DNA of 39,253 bases from an uncultured Proteiniphilum sp. (GTDB lineage: Bacteria; Bacteroidota; Bacteroidia; Bacteroidales; Dysgonomonadaceae). The stretch covers positions 1 to 39,253 of the forward strand of contig CAKMJT010000030.1 of assembly GCA_927407015.1 (NCBI GenBank), in the 5' to 3' direction. This document shows positions 8,969-16,683 of this stretch, one piece after another (the first letter of the stretch is position 1; each line of letters starts with the position of its first letter). Made by a program: the position numbers and the translations under genes. The notes under the pieces are model-generated. The model was not told the DNA's origin and did no database searches. It was given only the letters and a program-made list of their open reading frames with translations.

Positions 8969-10687
8969 ATGGCAAACTTTTATACAGATACACCACAGTA
9001 CAGGCATCACCTGCAGCATCCGTCGATGAAGCGGATTGTGGAATTGAAAGAAAGAAATTACTCCGACAAGGAGACCTATGATTATGCCCCGATGGATTTC
9101 GAGGATGCGATGGACAGCTACGATAAAGTACTGGAAGTAGTGGGGGAGATCTGTGGGGAGATCATTGAGCCGAATGCAGAGGCTGTGGATCACAGTGGTC
9201 CTACCGTGCAGGACGGACGGGTAACCTATGCTGCCGCCACACAGGAGAACCTCGATGCACTCAACAAGGCTGAACTGATGGGGATGGGCCTGTCCCGTAA
9301 ATACGGAGGGCTTAATTTTCCGATGGTGCCCTACATGATATCGGCCGATATCGTCAGCCGTGCCGATGCAAGCTTCCAGAATATATGGATGTTACAGGAC
9401 TGCGGTGAGACAATCTATGAGTTCGCCGAAGAAGAGCAGAAGAACAGATTCCTCCCGCGCATTGTTCAGGGAGAGACCATGTCGATGGACCTGACCGAGC
9501 CCGATGCCGGATCGGACCTGCAGGCTGTGATGCTGAAAGCATCCTACAATGAAAAAGAAGGACAGTGGTATCTGAATGGTGTGAAGCGGTTCATCACCAA
9601 CGGAGATGCCGATATTCACCTGGTGCTTGCCCGTTCTGAAGAAGGCACGAAAGATGCCCGCGGACTCTCCATGTTTGTCTACGACAAGAAAAACGGAGGG
9701 GTAACTGTGCGACGCATCGAAAACAAGATGGGTATCAAGGGAGCACCCACCTGCGAGCTGGTTTATAAGCATGCGAAAGCGGAGTTGGTCGGCACACGCC
9801 GCATGGGGCTGATCCGCTATGTGATGTCACTCATGAACGGAGCCCGCCTGGGTATCATGGCGCAGTCGGTGGGCATCTCAGAAGCTGCCACACGCGAAGC
9901 CTGGAACTATGCCGTGGAACGCCGCCAGTTCGGGAAGGCTATCATTGAATTCCCACCGGTATACGAGATGTTGGCCAACATGCGTGCCAAAACAGATGCA
10001 TCGCGTACCTTTTTGTATGAAACCTGTCGTTTTGTGGATTTGTACAAGACACTGGAGGATATTGCCAGGGAAAGGAAACTCACTCCAGAAGAGAGGGAGG
10101 AGATGAAATATTACTCCCGTCTGGCTGATGCCTTCACTCCCCTGGGAAAAGGGATGAGCAGTGAATATGCCAATCAGAATGCCTACGATGCCATACAGGT
10201 ACATGGCGGTTCGGGCTATATGAAAGATTACAAATGCGAGCGCCTCTACCGGGATGCACGCATCACCAATATCTACGAGGGGACGACGCAGCTACAGGTG
10301 GTGGCAGCCATCCGTCACGTCACTACCGGCACCTATCTGCAGCGGATTAAGGAATACGAAGCCATGCCGGTGACACCTGAGCTGGAACCGTTGAAACGCG
10401 TCTTGTCGAAGATGTCGCAGATGTATGAAAAGCTGGTCGAGATAGTGGTTACTCCCAAAGATGAAGAATACCTTGATTTCAATGCACGCCGGCTGGTGGA
10501 GTGTGCCGGACACGTGATCATGGGACATCTGCTTCTGCAGGATGCCAACAAAAACCAGGAACTATTCCGACGCAGTGCTGAAGTCTATATCCACTACGGA
10601 CAGATTGAGGTGGTGAAGAACTATAACTTCGTGAGCAAATCACGCATCGAAGATATGGCCTATTACAAGCCCGATCTCACTGTCTAA
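8969..10687 (+). CDS. Acyl-CoA dehydrogenase (long form with C-terminal extension)
   Basis: The 572-residue flavoprotein has the acyl-CoA dehydrogenase order: N-terminal helical domain, beta domain with MDLTEPDAGSDLQAV (173-187) and ENKMGIKGAPTCEL (251-264), and C-terminal helical domain with RRQFGKAI and the YEGTTQLQ motif, where E437 matches the catalytic base of the short/medium-chain type. A further 120 residues follow, more than in the classical 380-residue enzymes, as in the long Bacteroidetes type. It oxidises an acyl-CoA to the enoyl-CoA and passes electrons to the ETF encoded upstream. Substrate chain length cannot be told. It is the last gene of the operon; a strong terminator follows. 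Confidence 0.92.
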   Translation: MANFYTDTPQYRHHLQHPSMKRIVELKERNYSDKETYDYAPMDFEDAMDSYDKVLEVVGEICGEIIEPNAEAVDHSGPTVQDGRVTYAAATQENLDALNKAELMGMGLSRKYGGLNFPMVPYMISADIVSRADASFQNIWMLQDCGETIYEFAEEEQKNRFLPRIVQGETMSMDLTEPDAGSDLQAVMLKASYNEKEGQWYLNGVKRFITNGDADIHLVLARSEEGTKDARGLSMFVYDKKNGGVTVRRIENKMGIKGAPTCELVYKHAKAELVGTRRMGLIRYVMSLMNGARLGIMAQSVGISEAATREAWNYAVERRQFGKAIIEFPPVYEMLANMRAKTDASRTFLYETCRFVDLYKTLEDIARERKLTPEEREEMKYYSRLADAFTPLGKGMSSEYANQNAYDAIQVHGGSGYMKDYKCERLYRDARITNIYEGTTQLQVVAAIRHVTTGTYLQRIKEYEAMPVTPELEPLKRVLSKMSQMYEKLVEIVVTPKDEEYLDFNARRLVECAGHVIMGHLLLQDANKNQELFRRSAEVYIHYGQIEVVKNYNFVSKSRIEDMAYYKPDLTV

Positions 10688-10711
10688 AAAAACAAAAAGA
10701 ACCTACTGAAG

Positions 10712-10743
10712 AAAGGCAGCCCGTTATTTGGGTTGCCTTTTTT
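10712..10743 (+). terminator. Intrinsic terminator of the etf-acd operon
   Basis: AAAGGCAGCCC (10712-10722) pairs with GGGTTGCCTTT (10730-10740) in an 11-bp stem with one G-T pair and a 7-nt loop, followed by more T. Confidence 0.85.
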
Positions 10744-10749
10744 GCCGGG

Positions 10750-11640
10750 TCATCTACCCGGCCGGAAAAGCAGCTCCAGTTTAGGCTGGGGGCGCATCTT
10801 GCCACTGAACATATCACGCATCCAGATCACACCGGCCTCCACACCGGTGGTTGAGTTGAACCAATGCTCTACCGACCCTCCATAATAGGGCGTGTTCATC
10901 AACGGCATCATAGGTGCTGCGGGACGATTATTCTGCTGCATCACCGGCATCCCGCCGTAGGCATTCAGAAACCAATCATCGTTCAATCGGTAACGACCGT
11001 GCAGGTCCATCGCCACAGCCGACTGCCGGAGACCGAACATGTTGCCTGCCGTTTGCATATAAGAGAGACCACCATCGATCATCAGGTTTCTGTTGATCCG
11101 GTAGCTCGCATCCAACCCCGTGCTCCAGTGTGGCAGGAAGCCGAAGTCGGAATGATAGCTGCCGCTCGCCCCCAGCATAAGCTGCTGTGATACCAGGTAT
11201 CGGGCACCTGTGTTCAGGTTGTAGTAGTTACCCTTGCCAAAGTAAGGTGTCTCCACCAATCCCAGCGTGGCGGAGCTGTAGAGCAGCAAGTCGGGAGCAG
11301 GCTGCATCGTGGCCACGGCGGTACGGCTTTTCGTATTGATGAAATCGGATGCGGCACCTGACCAATACACGGGAGGCAGTAAGGAATGGCTACTTTCCCG
11401 GTTCAGGCTGATCTTGTGGCGTTCATAGGGAGTAAACTGCGGCTCCGCGTTTTCTGCCGGGTTGAGGCGGGGGAGACGCAGCGGTATTGTTTTGTTGGGA
11501 TCAGGTGTCAGTGAGTCGGTTTTCTTATCTGTTGCTGTCCCGGTTTGCAGCCGGAGGCTATCGCGCTTCACCGGAATATCCTGCGCATGAAGGGTTGAGC
11601 AGATGAACAGCAATAGCAAAGGAAGATATACATGTCTCAT
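10750..11640 (-). CDS. Exported protein of unknown function, possibly outer-membrane
   Basis: The frame is open from 11760, but the start at 11640 is preferred. It gives MRHVYLPLLLLFICSTLHAQ, a clean signal peptide ending in AQ, and a promoter lies between the two possible starts. The mature part (about 276 residues) has a Ser/Thr/Pro-rich linker (DSLRLQTGTATDKKTDSL) and then alternating segments (NYYNLNTGARYLVSQQLMLG, NRNLMIDGGLSYMQTAG, DDWFLNAYGGMPVM) typical of a small beta-barrel or beta-rich outer-membrane protein, ending in LELLFRPGR. Family not recognised. It converges with the acyl-CoA dehydrogenase across the terminator at 10712. Confidence 0.7.
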   Translation of the reverse strand: MRHVYLPLLLLFICSTLHAQDIPVKRDSLRLQTGTATDKKTDSLTPDPNKTIPLRLPRLNPAENAEPQFTPYERHKISLNRESSHSLLPPVYWSGAASDFINTKSRTAVATMQPAPDLLLYSSATLGLVETPYFGKGNYYNLNTGARYLVSQQLMLGASGSYHSDFGFLPHWSTGLDASYRINRNLMIDGGLSYMQTAGNMFGLRQSAVAMDLHGRYRLNDDWFLNAYGGMPVMQQNNRPAAPMMPLMNTPYYGGSVEHWFNSTTGVEAGVIWMRDMFSGKMRPQPKLELLFRPGR

Positions 11641-11675
11641 GTGAATTACCGCTTTTGAAATGAATACGCTGTACA

Positions 11676-11704
11676 CAAAGGTAATAAACTTTATAAGAAC
11701 CAAA
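11676..11704 (-). promoter_or_regulatory. Promoter of the exported protein gene
   Basis: CAAAGGTA (11676-11683) reads TACCTTTG on the minus strand, a match to TAnnTTTG. CAAA at 11701-11704 reads TTTG, 17 bp upstream, slightly close for the -33 element. The start would be near 11669, about 30 nt before ATG 11640. Confidence 0.5.
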
Positions 11705-11959
11705 AGAACTTTTGAGATCCGGTGTCTATTTAAGATGAGAATCACCGAGGAAAGTTGCACCTTAGGGGTTCTATATATTTAGAAAATGTAAAAAAATAAG
11801 AAAAAATCAATATTGAATCGTTCAATTTAACTATCTCCGCTTGGTTTTTCCCCATTTTTTCTTTTTCTTTGTTACTGAAAAATAACAAACGCTAAAATCG
11901 ATTGCCTATAAGTCCTCTTTACTCAACTAAATTAACATCACAATTTAAGCAGTAAAGCA

Positions 11960-12553
11960 ATGGATACTCTCAGCAAGATGGCCGATGAGGAATTGGTCAT
12001 ATCGTATGCCGAAGGCAATAACGATGCGTTTGATGTTCTGCTACACAGACATAAACAACAGTTGTATCATTATATCTTTTATACCGTACGCGACAGCGTC
12101 CTGGCAGAAGATATTTTTCAGGACACCTTCATCAAGGCCATCACCACCATCAAACAGGGCAGGTACACCGAGACGGGTAAGTTCAAGGCCTGGATCATGC
12201 GCATCGCACACAATCTTATCATAGACTATTTCCGGCAGAAAAGAAATGAAAACAGTGTCTCCAACGATGCCTGTGAAGTTGATTTGTTCAATAATCGGAT
12301 GCTGTGTGAGGATACAGTCGAAACAGAGATGGTGAAGACACAAGTATTCAGTGATGTGAGAAAAATGATTGATTTTCTTCCCGCATCCCAGCGGGAGGTG
12401 CTGGAGATGCGCTATTACAAGGAGCTGAGCTTCAAAGAGATTGCCGATGTCACAGGCGTCAGCATCAATACAGCCCTTGGGCGCATGCGCTACGCCATCC
12501 TCAATATGCGTAAGCTGGCGGAGGATCATAAGATGATATTGACAATGAGCTAA
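11960..12553 (+). CDS. RNA polymerase sigma factor, ECF (sigma-70 family)
   Basis: The 197-residue protein has sigma region 2 at residues about 25-95 (AEDIFQDTFIKAI for core binding, KFKAWIMRIAHNLIIDYFR for -10 recognition) and region 4 at about 138-190 (LPASQREVLEMRYYKELSFK, then EIADVTGVSINTALGRMRYA, a helix-turn-helix). Regions 1.1 and 3 are absent, which defines the ECF class. It directs RNA polymerase to a specific stress or envelope regulon. No anti-sigma gene is adjacent: the exported protein upstream is divergent, and an IS lies downstream, so a partner could have been lost. I could not pick out its own promoter in the AT-rich 11761-11959. Confidence 0.92.
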   Translation: MDTLSKMADEELVISYAEGNNDAFDVLLHRHKQQLYHYIFYTVRDSVLAEDIFQDTFIKAITTIKQGRYTETGKFKAWIMRIAHNLIIDYFRQKRNENSVSNDACEVDLFNNRMLCEDTVETEMVKTQVFSDVRKMIDFLPASQREVLEMRYYKELSFKEIADVTGVSINTALGRMRYAILNMRKLAEDHKMILTMS

Positions 12554-12669
12554 GAAAATGTCTGTCAAATTATTTCCAATAAGAAAACAACTTTCAATAC
12601 TGCAGACGCCCGTACAAAGCTGAAGCACCTCTATCCTATATTGAACTTTTAAATGTTACAATGTACTAG

Positions 12670-13973
12670 TGTCCCATTAAAATTGGGACATTATTAATAA
12701 TCAAATAAACCTGGTTCATTAGGTCCAAATCGTTCTTTGTCATTTTGAAATTTAGTTTTGTCAAAAAGGTCTCTAAGATGAGTTTTATCGGTCAATGAGA
12801 TGCTTAATATCTGAAGAATCTCGTACATGCTCCTGTCAAGTTTCATATCGTGTTGAACGATTGCCACAAGGCAGTAGGCGCATATTGCAGCATAGATTTG
12901 AATTCGGACGGCGTTCTCAGTTGTACCCCAGAACTTCCTGATTTTAAGATGCTGCTTCAGCCATTTGAAGAACAGTTCTATTTGCCATCTATTCTTGTAA
13001 AGTTCGGCAACTAGATGTGAAGAGATGTGCATTGCATTTGTCAGGAACACAAATTCACGTTTCTGTTCTTCATCCCAATATCTTACCAGGCGAAGAGGTT
13101 CAGGGTAGTATTACTTTGGATAAAAACCCGTTAACTCAATTGTTACATCCGAAAGCACGTTCTTCGGCAACCTTCGCTTCCATTTGATGGTCTTGTACTG
13201 CAGGTTCTTCTTTGCACGAACAACGAAGTAAGCTCCAATCTGGTGAATCCTGTACAACATCTTAAAGTTGTTGTAGGCACGGTCAAATATGTAATAAGAT
13301 CCGGGCTCATAAGGAATTTCCTTCATCGCTTTTGAATCGTGTACTGCGGCATCGATGATGTGAAAGAATGCAGGTATCTGTGTTTCCAGATCATACAGGG
13401 TGTGTACTTTGATACCACCTTTAGTCCTGCGGAACTTTACCCACCAGAAAACAGCCAGACACAAATCAATAGTTGTTGAATCAAAAGTGAATACGCTTCC
13501 ATCGAGTTTGAAGATGTCTATAACATGCTTCTTCCTTGCCTCGTTTACAAGGTGATAGGCATATTCTTCAAAAATGAGATAGTCCCTGTCTTGATTGGCT
13601 CTAGCAAGCGATGATCTTGAAACACTTCTGCCCATTCCTAAATGATAGCATTTGGAATTATGAGCCTCAAGAGCGATAATCAAATCTCTCAGACTTTCTC
13701 GATTAGACAATTGCCCAAACATCAATGCAAGGAGCTGATTCCAACAAGTGAGATGCTTCACATATTTGTCGCCATCATACTTTCGAACGATGTAATTGAA
13801 TTTATTCCTATCTAAGAAAGCGACCAGCTGAGCGAACACGAATTTATCTTTATGCATTTGCAATCCTGATTAGGATCGCAAAGATGAGAATTCAAATCCG
13901 TTTAATCGGAAATCGTCTTCAACTAACTAAATTTCAAATATTTCAAAGAGCTATTGTAGATTTTAATGGGACA
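12670..13973 (-). mobile_element. Insertion sequence, IS4-like family, about 1.3 kb
   Basis: The element is bounded by a 14-bp perfect inverted repeat TGTCCCATTAAAAT: left copy 12670-12683, right copy in reverse at 13960-13973. It encodes one DDE transposase on the minus strand, interrupted by a stop. The flanking bases (AATGTACTAG on the left, GCAATGAAAC on the right) do not form a target-site duplication. So the flanks have probably been rearranged, or the true duplication has decayed. Confidence 0.88.
12694..13863 (-). pseudogene. IS4-family transposase with an in-frame stop codon
   Basis: Reading from ATG 13863, 250 residues are followed by TAA at 13111-13113. The same frame then stays open to 12694, for about 389 codons in total. 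The N-terminus (KFVFAQLVAFLDRNKFNYIV) resembles the DUF4372 domain of IS4-type transposases. DDE residues are suggested by TFDSTTIDLCL, then YIFDRAYNNFKML, and the C-terminal YKNRWQIELFFKWLKQHLKI, the Y-R-E-K signature, which lies after the stop. Without readthrough the product lacks the catalytic Glu, so the element should be unable to move by itself. Reads across 13111 would rule out a sequencing error. The rest of the frame is undamaged, which points to a recent mutation. Confidence 0.85.
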
Positions 13974-14349
13974 GCAATGAAACATTGCCTCTTATTAGCG
14001 TATATTTAGTGATCAAATAGAGTAAAACACTTAATGATGAGCAAAACAATGATAATTCGTTATAGTAATCAAAATCCATTCCATACTTAAAGAAGATGCT
14101 CAGAATTAAATTATTTATTATAAAACACACTAATAAAGCGATAGATTCCTTTCTGTCAGAAATTGACTTTTTATTAATAAAAAAAGGATTTAATACGAAA
14201 ATAAGTATAGGTGAAAAAAATAAAAAAGGTACAATAATTTTCCAATAGTTTTTATACTTACTAGAATTTCTATATACAATTATTAATCCTATGATATAGA
14301 TTATAACATTTATAATCAAAAATCCAAATAAAGAAAATCCTATTTTCAT
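13963..14349 (-). CDS. Small membrane protein, unknown; 3' end runs into the IS
   Basis: The 128-residue frame is very AT-rich and hydrophobic, with about four membrane segments (residues about 5-25, 37-57, 68-90 and 96-116). The last few codons and the stop lie within the right inverted repeat of the IS (13960-13973), so the natural C-terminus was probably cut off by the insertion. It starts 19 nt after the broken lipoprotein gene, which suggests a former operon. The family is not recognised. Codon use and base composition differ from the housekeeping genes around, consistent with acquired DNA. Confidence 0.45.
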   Translation of the reverse strand: MKIGFSLFGFLIINVIIYIIGLIIVYRNSSKYKNYWKIIVPFLFFSPILIFVLNPFFINKKSISDRKESIALLVCFIINNLILSIFFKYGMDFDYYNELSLFCSSLSVLLYLITKYTLIRGNVSLLSH

Positions 14350-14368
14350 CTGTAAAATAATTTAAGTT

Positions 14369-14980
14369 TTAACTACATTTAATTCCAGCCATAACTCCAT
14401 TCATAACAGTACATGCCCCAACAATATCCATTATTCTGCATGTAATATCGTTTGCCGCGTCTTGAGCAATTTTATCTCTATATTCTTTATATTGCTTATT
14501 TACATATTGCTTATTTACGCAAGCATACCAACTTTTTAAGGATCTTGTCACACTGCTATTATAGGGTAACTCAATTTGATACAACTTTTGATTTTGATCA
14601 AAATAGAATATACCTAAGATATAATCCCCGTCTAGATGAGTCATTTTCAAATCTCCATTTTCAGTGATATTATACACTATCTTAGTCTCAATAAACTTCA
14701 TGTGTAGGAGTTTCCGATAGTAAGATAAACTGAAATTCAGAATAATCGCTGTTAATTGTTCGTGTACTAAAAGTTTCGTCTTTATAAATATAAAAATTTA
14801 TTCCGCTATCCTCATAATTTGGGATACTGTCTTTTGAAAAGGACAACAATAAACTCTTATAATCAGTCTCTACGTCGAGTGTTATTTCAGGGACTTCAAT
14901 CTTAAATTAGCATTTGAACAGTAATTGAATAAAGAAGTGCAAATAATTGCAAGAACCAGAGCAAGTATTAAATTTTTCAT
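14369..14980 (-). pseudogene. Lipoprotein gene broken by frameshifts
   Basis: ATG 14978-14980 opens MKNLILALVLAIICTSLFNY followed by Cys, a lipoprotein-type signal, but the frame stops after 32 codons. A second frame continues without a gap as IEVPEITLDVETDYKSLLLS to SDYSEFQFILLSETPT. The third frame begins MKFIETKIVYNITENGDLKM and runs to 14369 (110 residues). The pieces join into one plausible exported protein of about 200 residues if two single-base shifts are corrected, the first near 14908. The final piece contains a 15-bp tandem duplication. An alternative is two small overlapping genes behind a dead signal peptide. Family unknown; AT-rich like its neighbour. Confidence 0.55.
14489..14518. 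repeat. 15-bp tandem duplication in the broken lipoprotein gene
   Basis: ATATTGCTTATTTAC occurs twice in a row (14489-14503 and 14504-14518). On the minus strand it encodes the repeated VNKQY pentapeptide, so the duplication keeps the frame. Confidence 0.9.
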
Positions 14981-15177
14981 GATGATGTAATTTTATGTTA
15001 GATTTGAAATAAAGGTATTTTAGGTCTGAAAAAGAGATGTATTAAGCTCTCTTTTAACGTATTCAAATAGGTCAATAGAGTTGAATACTCATTTTCTCTC
15101 TGCTATCTAAGTTGAATTAAATATTAGAATTCAGCTTATTATTTATTATTAAACCCTAAGATAAAGTTGAGAACAAC

Positions 15178-15207
15178 AAAAAAGCCGGATTTTCAGCCGG
15201 CTTTTTT
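15178..15207. terminator. Strong bidirectional terminator
   Basis: AAAAAAGCCGG (15178-15188) pairs perfectly with CCGGCTTTTTT (15197-15207) around an 8-nt loop. It has T runs in both directions. It lies where a leftward transcript from the promoter at 16368-16400 would end, and it separates the decayed island from the gene-free region. Confidence 0.9.
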
Positions 15208-16246
15208 GTGTGGGTAGGAGTTCTCATCGTTTTGCACAGACGGTGCACATCCATTTTTTGCGAACATGGGCTGTATATGGATTGTCTCAAAAACCATCTG
15301 AATATCCAATAAACGTTGAAGTTCATTTTTTATTCCTCTGAGCAGATACTTCGAAATGCGGATACTTCAAAAAATGTCTGAAACAGTGTTTGAAGCTGTT
15401 AAAGCAATTCTGAGAAGTCTTAACTATCATTCGTTTCGATAACATTCAATCGTTTGATACTAATTTTTCCGGATTTTGAAGCAGAATAGATACACGAACG
15501 CTTTCACCAGACATGCGTAGTATACAGGTAAACCTGTCACTGTAGATGCAGGAAAACGCCCAGTTGTGTAAAAGTATTCAGCCCTGGAGATTCATACCAT
15601 CCCTGCCTTTTCGCGAACGAAAAAACCGATGTAGTAGAAAATCCGTTTTTTGAAACAGGGTCATTGCGAACGATCACTATTCAAATGAAATTTCTTTCAT
15701 CAATCATACCAATCCTAAGATCAGCACTCAATCTGAAAAAAAGACCGATGGTGAAACAACCGATCCGAAAATCGGTATTATTCAATTTTGACAAAGACAT
15801 TACACATCAACATTTCCTTTCCTTTCAACTGACTCCGAAGAGATAGGAGAAAGTGAACAGAAAATGATACTCTCCGTCTAATGAAACCTGAAACAGAAAA
15901 AAACATCCGTTTTACCTTTCTTAGATTTCTGTTTTTCGGCCTGTCTGTCAAAAACAACCGTCTTTTCCTTTTGAGATAGTTCGGGAATTGAATCCCGTTG
16001 ATCTGTCCCAATGATTCGGTATCGCAGTTGATTCACTTATTTGTGATAAGGAAATCTATACGTCCCGAAATCCTGCCAGCTTTTGTAAGCTACTGCATTC
16101 CTCCCGCAGAACAAGCCAACCCGTAAGGGATCACCGTTCAACCGTAATGGAATAGCAGACAGCTGCAAATTCTTTCTGTGCGATAGAATAACCATTCAGT
16201 TCATCAGACAAAAAGCGCAAGGCTTTTATCGTCATAAACAGAGAGA
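15208..16246. other. Gene-free region, possibly a decayed gene or non-coding RNA
   Basis: About 1 kb has no convincing coding frame on either strand. The longest frames (77 codons on minus at 15778-16011, 60 on plus at 15664-15846) have Arg/Lys-rich, low-quality translations. On the minus strand, a 34-codon frame (16131-16235, starting MTIKALRFLSDELNGYSIAQ) is followed in another frame by NGDPLRVGLFCGRNAVAYKS, which could be remnants of a gene. Short palindromes are common, for example ACAGGT-AA-ACCTGT near 15525 and CCGAT-N6-ATCGG near 15761. I do not recognise RNase P RNA, tmRNA or SRP RNA. The whole stretch lies downstream of a good leftward promoter. Confidence 0.5.
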
Positions 16247-16361
16247 AAAAACAGACAAGTCTGTTGATCTCCTGAATGAAATTCTTCCGGTCGTGTACAA
16301 AATGTCAAAGAACTCCTGGTATCTTTTGTACGATTAACGTACTAAAATCTCTCGTTGTTGT
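16247..16361 (-). ncRNA. Candidate small RNA or leader with mutually exclusive hairpins
   Basis: A leftward transcript starting near 16361 would first carry CGTACAAAA (RC of 16324-16332). That segment can pair either with the preceding TTTTAGTACG (RC of 16338-16347, one bulge) or with the following TTTTGTAC (RC of 16295-16302). The two pairings exclude each other, as in attenuators. Further on, AACAGAC-TT-GTCTGTT (16250-16265) is followed by a T run, giving a possible terminator about 110 nt from the start. The known RNA families I can recall do not fit. It could be a regulatory leader or an sRNA. Confidence 0.4.
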
Positions 16362-16367
16362 TCTCTG

Positions 16368-16400
16368 CAAATATAACATTACTGCCAAACAATAAGCAAA
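16368..16400 (-). promoter_or_regulatory. Strong leftward promoter with no gene downstream
   Basis: CAAATATA (16368-16375) reads TATATTTG on the minus strand, and CAAA at 16397-16400 reads TTTG. The spacing of 21 bp fits the Bacteroidetes consensus TTTG-N19-21-TAnnTTTG. It is the most complete promoter in the window, yet it points into about 1.1 kb without a recognisable gene. Confidence 0.65.
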
Positions 16401-16418
16401 TTTTTTGGGGTGTAATTG

Positions 16419-16469
16419 TGAACAACTTCCTAACAACATATTAACAAGTTATCAACAAAAGTGGTTAAC
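16419..16469. other. Cluster of DnaA-box-like motifs at 11-bp spacing
   Basis: AACAA recurs at 16421, 16432, 16443 and 16454, exactly 11 bp apart, within GTGAACAAC, CCTAACAAC, ATTAACAAG and TTATCAACA. The last (16449-16457) differs from the DnaA box TTATCCACA by one base. An inverted copy may be present as GTGGTTAAC (16461-16469). The cluster sits in a gene-free, AT-rich stretch beside an A/T run (16398-16406). Possible roles are an origin, a DnaA-titration site or a DnaA-regulated promoter. The remaining 16470-16683 shows only short hairpins. Confidence 0.45.
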
Positions 16470-16683
16470 TGTCTGTAAAGTTTAATTATAGAAGGTTAGC
16501 AAGTCGCATTTCCCGAACAAGAAAGGTGTGATGCTGCATTTTTCTGCTCGATGTTCACCTGTATCGTGTGATCATGTTTCCAACATGACAGTAATTTCAG
16601 TGATGGGAAGAGGTGAGCTGTAACCTCACGATGGCAGGGATTGTTTTTCGTTTCCATGATGACTGAAGTCAGGAAATGGAAAA

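Noticed and set aside
11641..11760. 40-codon N-terminal extension of the exported protein
   Set aside because: A promoter lies inside it, and the signal peptide begins exactly at the later Met (11640).
12660..12669. Possible IS target-site duplication (CAATG present on both sides)
   Set aside because: CAATG is not adjacent to both IS ends at matching offset, so it is not a duplication.
15664..15846. 60-codon plus frame in the gene-free region
   Set aside because: Lys/Arg-rich, no ribosome site and no resemblance to a known family; likely chance.
15778..16011. 77-codon minus frame in the gene-free region
   Set aside because: Composition dominated by Arg, Lys, Phe and Ser with no domain pattern; overlaps better protein-like fragments in another frame.
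16651..16682. Nested inverted repeat after the sbcC stop (TTTCCAT/ATGGAAA with TGACT/AGTCA)
   Set aside because: No T run follows on either strand, so it was not called a terminator.
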